This document shows positions 1-8,839 of a stretch of 11,708 nt of DNA, in pieces (within the stretch, counting starts at the first letter, position 1; each line of letters opens with the position of its first letter). The notes below the pieces were generated by a model. That model had not been told where the DNA came from. It saw nothing but the letters and a program-made list of their open reading frames with translations, and ran no database searches. The stretch lies in NCBI GenBank assembly GCA_003573635.1, contig QUTJ01031432.1, positions 1 through 11,708 of the forward strand, given 5' to 3'. Both the position numbers and the translations under genes were made by a program. The stretch comes from Goniomonas avonlea. Taxonomy: Eukaryota; Cryptophyceae; Goniomonadida; Goniomonadaceae.

Positions 1-89
1 CTGGCTGTGCGTCCCTGGTTTCGTCTCTGCATCTGTCTCTGTTTGTGTCACCAGGGGGCGGGTGTAAAACGTAAAAATGTGATGCTCAC

Positions 90-1865
90 CGGTTCGTGTC
101 GTTCAGATCTAAGGAAATGTTGCTGCCCATGGGCTGCACCGTTTCTTGCATGTTCACCCAGTAGTTCCTGCGAGGAAGTGAGCCACCACAGACAGTGAGG
201 GATGGTGGTGGGGGATGAGTCTCTGACCCTATTCCTGCCCCAGATCTGTCCACCCCGTGTCAAAGTCGCCACCTAGAGCACCTCACTCTGTCATAGACTC
301 ACCCCTCGGGCCCAGAAAGTACCGGGGTGGACATGCAAGTCGCAGTTATATTATGCGTGTTACAGGGTGCGAAGGCTACAAAGCCATTGTGCTGGTGAGC
401 TCGACCTCGTTATCATACGGGAGGGGCAGAGGGGGGCAAGCAGGGGCAACAGTGGCGGGCGAAGAGGGCAGTGACTTCTTGGTGCGCACCACGCGGAAAC
501 CTCCAATCTTTGCTCGGGGGGGGAGAAGATTTATCGACACTAGGTACTTACACGCAATCCTAATACTGGTTCCGAACTGAACATGCCACACGGAAGACAA
601 CAGAAACGAAATGAGACAACTGAAATGGCGCATACGTGTGATTCCAGATGCTCTCAATACCCAGATAGGGGGAGCTCCGCACAGGGTACAGCTTGCCGGT
701 GCTCGGTTCTGCGAGAATCTGGTTCAGACCAAGTCTAGAAACGCCGTTGGCTTTTGGCGCACCAACGAAAAAGTCTGCTGGTACTTCACGCTTCCCAGAC
801 AGCACGAGCACCCAACAATGAACCCTCTGCCCCTCATGAGGATCCGGTCCCTCCTCAGGTTCTTCCTCCTCCTGGGCACCTGCCTCACGACTTTTCTCCT
901 CGTCGTTGATCCATCCAAGCTTTTCTTGAGCCAGCAAATAGATACTGTGTAATGCTGGTCGGGACTTGATCTGATAAGCCGCGGCTGGCTTCGAATCATC
1001 AGTCTCCTCCACGCCTGACTTTTCGTCGCCCTCTTTCGGGCCTACGGTTGCCATATCCTCGTCCTGAGTTACAAGTGCTGGACAATCGTTGCGTGTCTGG
1101 TCTGCCAACGTAATTGCCCGGGGTGCGTAGCCACTCACACAGTAAGCATCGTACCCAACTCCAATGAGAAGGGAGCACAATACTGCACTCATGTCCAAGC
1201 AATCACCGAGCTGCCACAGCAGTGTAGAACCCGGAGACGGCAAATAAGTCGGTAATTTCAAAGGGTTGGGGAGAGGCTCGTATTCAATGTGGTCTGCAAT
1301 GAACTTGGCACAAGTATCGAGGTCATACAGCTCCTTGTAATTCAGTTGGGCAGGGCGAAGCGTCGAGCAGACACATTTCTGCGAACGAAAGGCCAGAGGC
1401 ATTAAGGGGGTTTGATTCGTATAGCAATGGGAAGCAGGCGCTGCTTACCGGCACACCGCACTCATTGCGTGGGGTCAACAACACCTCGGGACGCCGTGGA
1501 TACAGCTGCACGAATTGCCGACGGAAATTGTCCACGTACTCCAGCACAAGGGTCTCTTCAAGAGTATTTGTTTGATAGCTCGGAGGCATTGTCTCTGGAT
1601 CAACTTCAGAAAGCAGCTGCATCTTCCGATTCTCTTTTCGAGACGAAATCGCCTCCTCCTCTCCTGCCTCTTCGGTCTGGTCTTCTTCCTGTTCCTCTTC
1701 CTCACCCTCCCCTTCCTCAGCCTTAGGTCTTTGCTCTAGCTCTCCTTCATTGTCAACAGGCCCAAAAAATTCGAACGGCGGGTCCTGCAGAGGAACCGGG
1801 TCGGCGCCTGGCTCCATTTCTTCAACGAAATCAAACTGCCTTCTGGACCAAGTTATGCTGGTCAT
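90..1865 (-). CDS. DRC7: DRC7 (CCDC135/lobo-like) dynein regulatory complex subunit, 5' part only
   Basis: Subunit of the nexin-dynein regulatory complex, which links outer doublets of motile axonemes and regulates dynein. Exon 1 is 1449-1865, exon 2 is 636-1378 and exon 3 is 90-167. The introns are 1379-1448 (70 nt) and 168-635 (468 nt). The gene continues beyond the left edge after a GTGAGC donor at 89. About 413 residues are visible, roughly half of a usual ~870 aa DRC7. An acidic Glu-rich stretch lies at ~39-75. It is followed by family motifs: SYQTNT, NECGVP, GDCLDMSAVLCSLLIG, GYDAYCVSGY, VHCWVLVLSGKREVP, LGIESIWNHTNYWVNMQ. The GDC cysteine (C199) and the HxW histidine (H326) sit where the transglutaminase-like fold of this family has its Cys/His. 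Whether it is catalytic is unknown. A second Glu-rich insert (~309-316) separates those motifs. The start is the first ATG of the open frame. It is divergent from the zinc transporter and probably shares its promoter region. The family assignment is firm. It implies that the organism builds motile flagella. Confidence 0.9.
168..635 (-). other. 468-nt intron of DRC7 (no separate gene seen)
   Basis: The donor is AC|GTATGC at 635 and the acceptor is CTTCCTCGCAG at 168. Splicing joins WNHT to NYWVNMQ, which is contiguous in DRC7 homologues, so this whole stretch is one intron. It is C-rich on the coding strand. It contains open frames on both strands (up to ~100 codons) with no recognisable product. 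I see no tRNA or convincing snoRNA boxes. It is several times longer than nearly every other intron in the window. Confidence 0.8.
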
Positions 1866-2034
1866 ACAAGGGGCAAGAGTCTAGCTAGAGACCTGTTGGA
1901 AAGCGTTAGTGAAAACTCGAAAACTCGCAAAGGGGCTCTTTGACCTGGGGCTCTTTGACCTCCTTCACCCCCTCAATCGGCACGTCGGGTCACAACTATC
2001 AAATCAACACAAAAACGTCGTGAAAAGCGCAAGG
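1866..2034. promoter_or_regulatory. Shared divergent intergenic region between DRC7 and the zinc transporter
   Basis: These 169 bp separate two start codons facing away from each other, so it must hold both promoters and both 5' UTRs. It carries two perfect tandem duplications. The 15-mer GGGGCTCTTTGACCT occurs at 1932-1946 and 1947-1961. The 8-mer GAAAACTC occurs at 1911-1918 and 1919-1926. No TATA box is evident. That the repeats bind a regulator is inference. Confidence 0.5.
1932..1961. repeat. Perfect 15-bp tandem duplication in the divergent promoter
   Basis: Two adjacent identical copies of GGGGCTCTTTGACCT are seen directly. They lie about 75 bp upstream of the transporter ATG and about 70 bp upstream of the DRC7 ATG. 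Confidence 0.9.
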
Positions 2035-3894
2035 ATGGCAGCGGCGAATTTTGTGTGGTACCATGATCGTGGTTTGGTGGTCATCTTCGCCACGGCCTTG
2101 GTCCAATTTTTGTTTGTCGGTGTTGAGCTTGCGGTTGCCCTGATTACTGGGTCATTGTCCTTGCTCTCTGACGGTCTGCACAATTTGGGTGATGTTGCTT
2201 CGCTCGGCCTTGGAGGAACTGCCCTTGTGGTGTGTTTGTCCTGCTGCACCACGGCATTTTCCTCATATATTTCCTCATAGATGTCGAAGCGCGAGAAGTC
2301 CCAGATGATGACCTTCGGCTGGTGCGCTGATACACGAGATTGTCCAGTGTCTAACGTCGTACGCCGCAGGCGCCGTGCCGAGCTTGTCGGAGGATTGATC
2401 AACGGTGTTCTGATTGTTGGCATGCAGTCTGTCATTGGCCTTCAAGCCATTGACCGCTTGTTTCAGCCTGGCGAAGGTCCGTTCCTAGTCGTTGTCGTTG
2501 TGTTTTTACACGTTCAACACAGTTTCCGCAAACAACGCTTTCTTCATTACGACTGGTCTGAGCTTGTTGATCAATATTTTGGGTGCCGCCATGTTGAATG
2601 CCGCTGGTGTTGGCCACGCGCACGGTGGCCACGGCCACTCTCATGGCGGCGACGGCGGCCACGGGCATTCCCATGGCGGAGCACCTAAAAAGAAGGAGGG
2701 CGGACATGGCCACGCTCACGGTGGCGGTGGCGGTGGCCACGGTCATGGTGGTGGCCACGGTCATGGTGGTGCGGAAATGAAGAGGCTGGGCGAGGGTGAG
2801 AAGACTGGTCTTCTGGCAGCCAAGCCCAAGAAAGCGAAGAAGCCGAAGGTACCCCTTGTCGCTCCGGTCGCAGTTGCTCATGCCGTTATCAGATGAATGC
2901 GAACTTCAAGGTCATGATTATTCACCTTCTGGGAGATGCCGCGGGCTGTATTGTCGTCGGCATTACCGGTGCCATCATCAGGTTCACTGACTGGAGCTGG
3001 AAGATCTACGCTGATGCCATTGGAAGGTACCGACCTGATTGTTTCTCACGGAATATTAATCGGTTTGCTCAGTTTGGTCATCACTGCCATCATTTTCTGG
3101 GCATCTTGGGGTGTGATCAAGGAGTCTGCCATGGTCCTGCTGCAGCGAGTGCCCCCGAACGTCGCTATGGGCGAAATGATTGAGAGCATCAACAACGTCA
3201 AGGGTGTCATCAGCATCCACGAATGCCACGTCTGGCAGCTGGTGGACACTGCTTTGGTAGGCTCCTGCCACGTGAAGTGCCGTGAGGGAGACGACTTCAC
3301 GCGCATCGCTCTTCTCGTCAAGGCAATTGCCCATGACAAGGGGCTTCACAGCTTCACGATTCAGCCTGAGTTTGTTGCTCACGAGGAGGTACAGCGTCTC
3401 TGTCTTGTAGCTCGTTTTTCCTGCCGCACCCTCGTCGCGAACTCATCCCTTTCCCCCCAGGGCTGCGACTCGGTTCGCCCAGATGATGACTGCTCGTGCA
3501 AGGTGGAGTCCGCCACTGGTGTCGAGGTCTGTCTCCTTTGCCTCGTGCAGCGATCTTTTCTTTCAACTCCAAGTCTCAAGGATTCACACTGAACCAGGAA
3601 AGCTGCGAGTTGGCGTGCGCCACCGAATGCGAGGAGAAGACCGACGTGTGCTGTGCCACTCGTGAGTCCCGTTTCCTTCTTCACCTTTTTCTCAATCCCC
3701 CACGCGCATACCTAACCGCGCTCGCAGCCGTGCCGGAAGGGGATGCACATGGCCACGGTGGAGGCGACGCCGGTCACGGCCACAGCCACGATGGACCGGG
3801 CGGTGGTCATGGTCATGCTGGCGGTCACGGTCACGGTGGTCATGGTGGACCTGCTGCTCCTGGTCCGGCAGCTACGGGCTACGGAGCTGTGTAA
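2035..3894 (+). CDS. CDF-family (ZnT/SLC30-like) zinc transporter with His-rich loop and Cys/His-rich C-terminal extension
   Basis: A cation diffusion facilitator, normally a dimeric M2+/H+ antiporter moving Zn2+ from cytosol into organelles or out of the cell. Nine exons: 2035-2229, 2281-2321, 2370-2476, 2523-2848, 2893-3026, 3073-3388, 3461-3526, 3574-3661, 3728-3894. The eight introns are 51, 48, 46, 44, 46, 72, 47 and 66 nt. They sum to an open frame of 479 residues. TM1-2 carry SLLSDGLHNLGD with H49-x3-D53. MMTFGWRRAELVGGLING precedes TM3, and TM4 is ~120-140. A loop at 146-197 has 15 His in HGHGG/HGHSHGG runs. TM5 has HLLGD (H234/D238) and TM6 follows. The HxxxD pairs are the zinc-type site of ZnTs. 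The ferredoxin-like cytosolic domain runs to ~371. Residues 374-479 are extra: eight Cys, then a second His-rich tail with ten His. The start is the first ATG in frame. The family is certain and zinc specificity is likely. The membrane it acts in is unknown. Confidence 0.92.
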
Positions 3895-4512
3895 TGTCTT
3901 CCGATCTCGTTTTTCCGGAAAGTGTGTTTGCCGAGATGGAACATAATTCTTTTCTTTTGCATTGTGAAGTGAGCCGATGTTAGTGCTTCGCGCCATCACG
4001 AGGGGCCAAGGTCGGTCTGTAGATTAAACGGCAGTATCTACCCCGTCTCTTCAGTAACATTCTGTGTATCGGATTGGAAATATGTTTCTTGTTGCTTAAG
4101 AGAGGGCAAAATCGACCACCGCCCCCTTTTTGCGAATTGCGTCAGATTATTGCAAGCAATCAGCAAGTAACACAAACAAACATCATAATTATACTAGATA
4201 GCATTGCACGGCTCGTATTTTAGAAGCTTGCGCGAAAGGCAGCAGCTGCAGCAAGACCGTACCAAGAGGATGGCATGGCTTGGATATGATTTGCGGTCTG
4301 GATGAGACTGGCCGGCGGTTGGTTACTGTCTGAGAGGGAGTCGTTGCCCTGACCATGATCAGACCAGCACCTGAGGTCGGACGCCCGGGGAACAGTCTTC
4401 TTGACCAGGCTCTTCTTCCTTTATGAGCTGCGTCATTTTCTTCCTTCGGATAAAACTTCATAAGAGTCAGAGCTTCGTTTAATTCGGACGTGTTGCCCGA
4501 CGTGTTTGAAAG
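3895..4512. other. 618-bp intergenic stretch, no gene supported
   Basis: The 3' flank of the transporter is followed by the 5' flank of the small coiled-coil gene. No AATAAA is seen downstream of the transporter stop. An open frame exists on the minus strand (4189-4545), but it overlaps the next gene's start and has no recognisable motif. The last ~100 bp before 4513 is pyrimidine-rich and carries the 8-mer GACGTGTT twice, at 4487-4494 and 4499-4506, just upstream of the ATG. Confidence 0.5.
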
Positions 4513-4974
4513 ATGAGTCGCCCCCTCACCATTCCAGAACTGCACAAGCTGCTGGACGATTACCAGAGAGGAGTGCGAACCTCCTCAGCCCACGAGGTTT
4601 ATTACACCACCCAAAGCTCGTCCAATGTGCAAGAGGCTGCGAATCGACAGGCCGCCGAACGACAGCAGGCAAGCGCTGAAGCCGAACGGCGCCAGATGGA
4701 GCAATCAGCACGAGCTCAAGCTGAGCATCAACAGGTGGATCAGAATGCTCATGCTGAACGAAAACGTGCTGAGGTTTCTGCCCAGTACGCCCGAGAATAT
4801 GAACAGAAGGCTCAGGCAGCGCATGCCCAGGCAGCGCAAGCCCAAGCCGCTCGTGCAAGCAATGAGGCCAAAGCAGAGACACAGAACGCTCCTGGCAGCA
4901 ACGGTCCGGGTCCGACCAGCTATGGAGCTGCTGGCTTTCCAGCCCTTAATTCCCAGCAGGGTGAAGCAAATTGA
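4513..4974 (+). CDS. Small Ala/Gln-rich coiled-coil protein, function unknown
   Basis: A 153-residue uninterrupted frame that I do not recognise. The N-terminal ~30 residues (MSRPLTIPELHKLLDDYQRG) look like a short amphipathic helix. Residues ~38-125 are very rich in Ala, Gln, Glu and Arg, with a strong helical/coiled-coil character (repeated AEAERRQ, AQAEHQQ, AAQAQAARA). The C-terminal ~30 residues are Gly/Pro/Asn-rich and probably disordered. There is no signal peptide or TM segment. No intron is needed, unlike all the other genes here. An AATAAA lies 21 nt after the stop, which supports a real transcript end. A structural or adaptor role is possible but unproven. Low-complexity composition means remote similarity searches will give spurious hits. 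Confidence 0.65.
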   Translation: MSRPLTIPELHKLLDDYQRGVRTSSAHEVYYTTQSSSNVQEAANRQAAERQQASAEAERRQMEQSARAQAEHQQVDQNAHAERKRAEVSAQYAREYEQKAQAAHAQAAQAQAARASNEAKAETQNAPGSNGPGPTSYGAAGFPALNSQQGEAN

Positions 4975-4994
4975 TTACGCATTGATGAGTTTAT

Positions 4995-5000
4995 AATAAA
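4995..5000 (+). terminator. Probable polyadenylation signal AATAAA
   Basis: A canonical AATAAA hexamer lies 21 nt after the TGA of the small coiled-coil gene, an appropriate position for 3'-end formation. Confidence 0.5.
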
Positions 5001-5041
5001 CCTCTCAACGATAATGAGTTTCCGTCTTCCCGTTCTTCGTA

Positions 5042-5118
5042 ACACAGCGGGGTGTTCCATGCTCTGAACCAATATCCCCTTCACACAGAGGTGCGTTCGA
5101 TGTTCTGAACCAATATCC
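5042..5118. repeat. Two imperfect ~36-bp direct repeats between convergent genes
   Basis: Copies at 5042-5077 and 5083-5118 share the layout ACACAG..GGTG..TTC.ATG.TCTGAACCAATATCC, with a perfectly conserved 15-nt core TCTGAACCAATATCC (5063-5077 and 5104-5118, offset 41). They lie in the 265-bp gap between the ends of the small coiled-coil gene and the convergent vWD gene, so they may be in either 3' UTR. Function unknown. Confidence 0.8.
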
Positions 5119-5239
5119 TCTCAAACATTCAAAAAGGAAAGAAAAACTCGACGAGATGAAGAAAACCAGGACAAAAAAAAATCGAGGACGCGCAGTCTCA
5201 TAACAGGGATGTATGGATGTCTGGTAGCCAACGCTGAGC

Positions 5240-8200
5240 TTATTCCTCATCATCCTCATCATCGTCCTCCTCCTCGTCATCCTCCTGAGGGCGGGCGATG
5301 TCTGCGTCCTTTTCACAGGCCAGCGGGACGCGGCGGTTTGCGTAACGCTTCACCTCATCGCTGGTGACAGTGAGGGGTGCGTAGTAGAGATGTGCGATGT
5401 CGCCCTTCTGGGGCGTCATACCCTTGTCGCCGAGCTCCAAGGGGAAGTCGTTCTCCTCGACGGTCACGGCCTCATCGACTGTGCAACCCTTGACGGTGTT
5501 GCCATCCACGTACACGGAGAATCCACCCTTGCGGCTGATGGAGACGACGTACGAGTGCCTGTAAGACGTGTCAGGAACACAGAGGAGACACAGGGAAAGA
5601 ACCAAAAAACACAAAAAAAAAAAAAACGCCATTCGCACGCACCAGACACCAGCGGCGAGCTGGGTGGCAACCGTGCAGTCGCGGCCGCCAGCAGCGACGA
5701 GCATCTGCTTGGACTGCGTGGTCACCTGGAGTGCGGTCCCCTTGGACAGGACGGAACGCTTCTCATCGGACTCGACATCCTCGGGCTTGAACCAGAAAGC
5801 AACAGAGATACCCTCGTGGTGCTCGGGTTCAGGGAGCCGGTTGCTGTTGAAGGCGCGGGACTGGGGCTTGGTGATCTTCGCGCACTTGGCGAGGTACTTC
5901 TCGTGGTCCAACAACTGGGCAGTGTGGGCAGTGTGCGCACGCTCGTCACCGGGCTGGCCGTTGATGATATCCCACTCACAATCTGATCGAGGTTTCAGAC
6001 AGGCACACAGGGGAGAGCAGGGGAGGGCAAGGTGGGGTCGACATTCCAAAGGACAACTGTCTCACCCCTCCTGTCGGTGCCATGAGCAGTGCTGCACTTC
6101 TCCTCGATAAGCTTCTTCTGAGCGGCAGTCTTGAAGACCAGCTTCTCATGGTGGTGAGGGAGACCATCGTCCTCAGCCTGTGCATCCGCGGCGTTGCCAC
6201 CGATCTCACCCTCGTCATCGTCATCCTGGTCATCATGTGTCATGCGCGCTGGAGGGGAGGAGAGAAGAGAGAGAGAAGGTGAGAGTTCCAGAAGCTCTGG
6301 TCAAATTCGAGATTCGTCAACGGAAAACTTACCCGAGCCTCATCCATGTCCTCCATTGCCAAAGCCTTGGGCTTGGGGTTGCGGAAGAGGGAGCGGGCAG
6401 TGCCGTGGACCCAGTATCCGCGGGCGCGGGCGAAGATGCTACGGTCGTTGCGGTTGTTGTCGAAATCACCGCAGAGACCCTGCATACTGCGACCGCTGGA
6501 CCAGCGCCAGGGGGCAGTGACGTACGTGTCGATGTAATGGGTGGTGGACCAGGGACGAATGTAGACACGGACCCGGGCGTCCTTGTAACGGACGTCCACC
6601 ATGGTGGCGTGGGCAGTATAGGAGAGGTCCTTGGAGATGGCCACACGGCGGCCCCTGGTGGTCCTGACGCGAGAGCCGTCGACCAGGATGGTGGAGGTGC
6701 TCCAGTCGGCGTACACAATGACAATGTGGTTACCACCCTTGACGGCAATACCGCTGTTGCAGCGGGGCATGGGGTTGGGGCAGCGGCGCTGCCTGTTCTG
6801 GACCTCGAACTCGTTCAAATGCTTGGCAAGAATGAACTCACCAGTGACCTGGTAGTTGAAGGTGTAGCCATCGAAAGAGCGGTAATGAGGGTCACCGACA
6901 GCATGGCAAGTGGACGCAGAACGCTTCTTGGCGCAGCTGGACTCGTTCCCGTTGCACACACCGCACACATCGGGAATGCAGCGGTTCTTGAGCTCCGCAA
7001 TCTGCTTCTGCAGGTTCTTGTTCTGAGCCTGGAGAGCACCAGCAATGTTTCCATGCTTGGCAAGGGCCGCCTTGTACACAGCGTTGAGAGCGTTGTACTT
7101 GCCCTGCGCCTGAGCTGACGCGGCGGCAGCGTTGCGGGTGGCGATGTTATACTTGCCCTTGCAGGCACCCAAGCTAGCCTGAGCGGCCGCCATGGCACGC
7201 TTCACACCGGCGAGCTGGGCCTGCAGCTGCTTAATCTTGGTCTGGGAGGCGCTCAGTTGGGTCTTGGTGCGCTGGTGGGCAGCACGCATGTTGGTGGTCA
7301 GCTTCTTGTGCGCAGCCTTGAGCCTGTTGAGGAGAGCACGGTGCTGGTTGTTCAGCCTGTCCTGCTTGGCACGCTGGGCAGTCGACATCTTGGCGTGCCT
7401 GGCCCGTTCGGCGGCGGACTTGCGCCTCTCGGCCGCCAGCTGTGCCTTGGACTGATGGTGCTGACGGCGGGAGCGCCCCTGAAGGCCAAGGAGCTTGGCA
7501 CGAAGAGCGACCATCTTCCTGCGGAGAGCCTTGATGGTGGCACGCATGCCGTTGAGGCGGCGGCGCAAGTGCTTCGAGTGACCCCTCTGCTTGCGAAGGG
7601 CCTGCTTGAGCCGCCTGTGCTGTTTCTGCAGACGGCGCAACCGGGCATTGGTCGACAGACGAGCAACCAAGGACTGGAGAGCACGGCGCATACCCTTGTT
7701 CTGCTTGTTGGACTTAAGGTACTCAACCACAAGAATTCTGTACTTGCGCCGGAAGTACATTGCCATCTGACGAAGGTAGCGGCGGTACATCCGCTGATAG
7801 ATACGCTGCAACTTGCGCCTGCGGGCACGCCACTTCTTGAGGGCAGACCGACTCTTGCGGCACCGGCGATCACGAGGATGGCAGCCACGAACCCGACGAG
7901 CCCTGCGAGCGAGAGCCTTCCTCTGTCGGAGAGCAGCAAGCCTGGCCTTCTTGAGAGCAGCACGCTGCTTGCGGCGGAGACGAGCCAAACGGCGAGCCTC
8001 AGCACGCTTCTTGGCAGCGACACGAGCAGCCAGCTTCTTGTGCCAAGCTGCCCAGTCGAATGCCTTCTTGGCTGCGGCTGCTGCGGCCTTGCGCTTGGCC
8101 TCTGCGGCCTTGCGCTTAGCCTCTGCGGCCTTGCGCTTGGCTGCCGCGACTGCTGCGGCGGCCTTGCGCTTGGCCTCGCGCTCGGCCTTGCGAGCCTGTT

Positions 8201-8690
8201 CGCGGAGCTTCTTCGCCGCACGGCGCTCACGCTCCTTGGCAGCACGTTCAGCGGCCTTGGCCTTGGCCTTCAAACGCCTGGCCTCTGCCTCTGCCTGCTT
8301 TTTGGCAGCACGAGCTTTCCTCTCAGCGGCCTTCTTAGCAGCGCGAGCCTTACGCTCGGCGGCCTTCTTGGAAGCGCGATCCCTGTCAGCAGCCCTCCTG
8401 GCATCCTCAGAGCGTTTGTCAAGAGGATGGATACGGTGCATCTTGTTCAAGTAGTTTTCACCCTTCTTGACCCGAATGTAACCGTACAACGACTTCTGCT
8501 CCTCTTCAGAGAGATTAATGTCGAGGTCAGCGGTTCCGACATTCAGGAGCCCGTCGTCCTCACTCAGGACGCGTTCCACGTCCTGGTGGTCATCTTCAAG
8601 ACCATCGTCGAGAGAAAATTCGGTGTCGGATCTAGCAAAGGCTAGGCCCGCGACGGCCAGCCCCAGCAAGAGGACGAGAGCGACCCTCAT
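5240..8690 (-). CDS. Secreted multidomain protein: basic coiled coil, CGVC module, vWD domain, laminin-G-like domain, acidic tail
   Basis: Likely a secreted or surface structural/adhesive protein. The start at 8690 is chosen because MRVALVLLLGLAVAGLAFA is a clear signal peptide. An ATG 48 nt upstream would bury it. Order: acidic linker (~20-75), Lys/Arg/Ala-rich coil (~95-560, AAERKAR and KRKAAEA repeats), DVCGVCNGNESSC (~576), vWD domain with CHAVGDPHYRSFDGYTFNY (C595) to GLCGDFDNNRND (C740), then an Asp-rich linker, KCSTAHGTDRRDCEWDI (like the Cys-x-FDV segment that follows many vWD domains), and a LamG-like sandwich (SVAFWFKPED, AGVWHSYVVSI, GGFSVYVDGN). A 14-residue Asp/Glu tail ends it. 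Certain introns are 5983-6065 (83 nt) and 5559-5642 (84 nt). An intron starting near 6332 is needed too, but its boundaries are ambiguous: 6295-6332 or 6249-6328 keep the frame (1081 or 1067 aa). Extracellular matrix, wall or scale function is inference. Confidence 0.82.
6249..6332 (-). other. Frame-deciding intron with conflicting splice sites
   Basis: The best-looking sites are donor GTAAGT at 6332 and the pyrimidine-tract acceptor CCTCCCCTCCAG ending at 6249, giving 84 nt. Joining these, or retaining the intron, ends the protein at a TGA (6240-6242) right after EARRA or LQRA. Frame continuity into the LamG half needs a one-nucleotide phase change. Two ways to get it are a 38-nt intron ending CCAGAG at 6295, or a shifted donor GTTTTC at 6328. 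A base error in the assembly is the third explanation. Confidence 0.6.
8083..8145 (-). repeat. Three 21-nt in-frame repeats encoding KRKAAEA heptads
   Basis: Near-identical units at 8083-8103, 8104-8124 and 8125-8145 (plus-strand core GCGGCCTTGCGCTT) encode successive KRKAAEA-type heptads in the basic coil of the vWD protein. This indicates growth of the coil by tandem duplication. A longer 11-residue AAERKARAAKK repeat lies nearby. Confidence 0.85.
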
Positions 8691-8839
8691 GGCGATGCAA
8701 CCTGTGTTGTTGGCTCTCTTCGGGATAGGGATATCCACAGGTCAGAGTGACAGCTGAAAGCGTTTGACATGTTCTCATTATGACGCAATTCATACGCAGA
8801 TTTCGGTGCCGCCAATAATGCGGCCAATAATCCAATTCG
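8691..8839. promoter_or_regulatory. Divergent promoter region with three CCAAT boxes
   Basis: These 149 bp separate the divergent vWD and isomerase start codons. CCAAT occurs at 8812-8816, 8824-8828 and 8832-8836. The first two are inside an identical GCCAATAAT 9-mer with a 12-bp offset. All sit within 28 bp of the isomerase ATG at 8840, very close for ordinary upstream CCAAT boxes, so either the isomerase 5' UTR is extremely short or the boxes serve the divergent gene. Confidence 0.5.

Noticed and set aside
376-560. Possible snoRNA or extra exon within the long DRC7 intron
   Set aside because: Only a weak box-C-like ATGATAA, with no properly spaced box D. The open frames there do not match DRC7.
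560-640. DRC7 looked truncated after WNHT
   Set aside because: The continuation exon at 90-167 matches the expected family sequence and phase.
4189-4545. 118-codon minus-strand open frame
   Set aside because: It overlaps the start of the small coiled-coil gene, has no recognisable motif or splice support, and is in the range expected by chance.
6180-7118. 312-codon plus-strand open frame
   Set aside because: Antisense shadow of the vWD domain exon, whose coding sense is proven by conserved Cys and GDPHY/GLCGD motifs.
7257-8645. 462-codon plus-strand open frame
   Set aside because: It is antisense to the Lys/Arg/Ala-rich coil. GC-biased AAG/GCC-type codons leave the opposite strand free of stops, giving a Leu/Ala/Ser-rich shadow with no domain.
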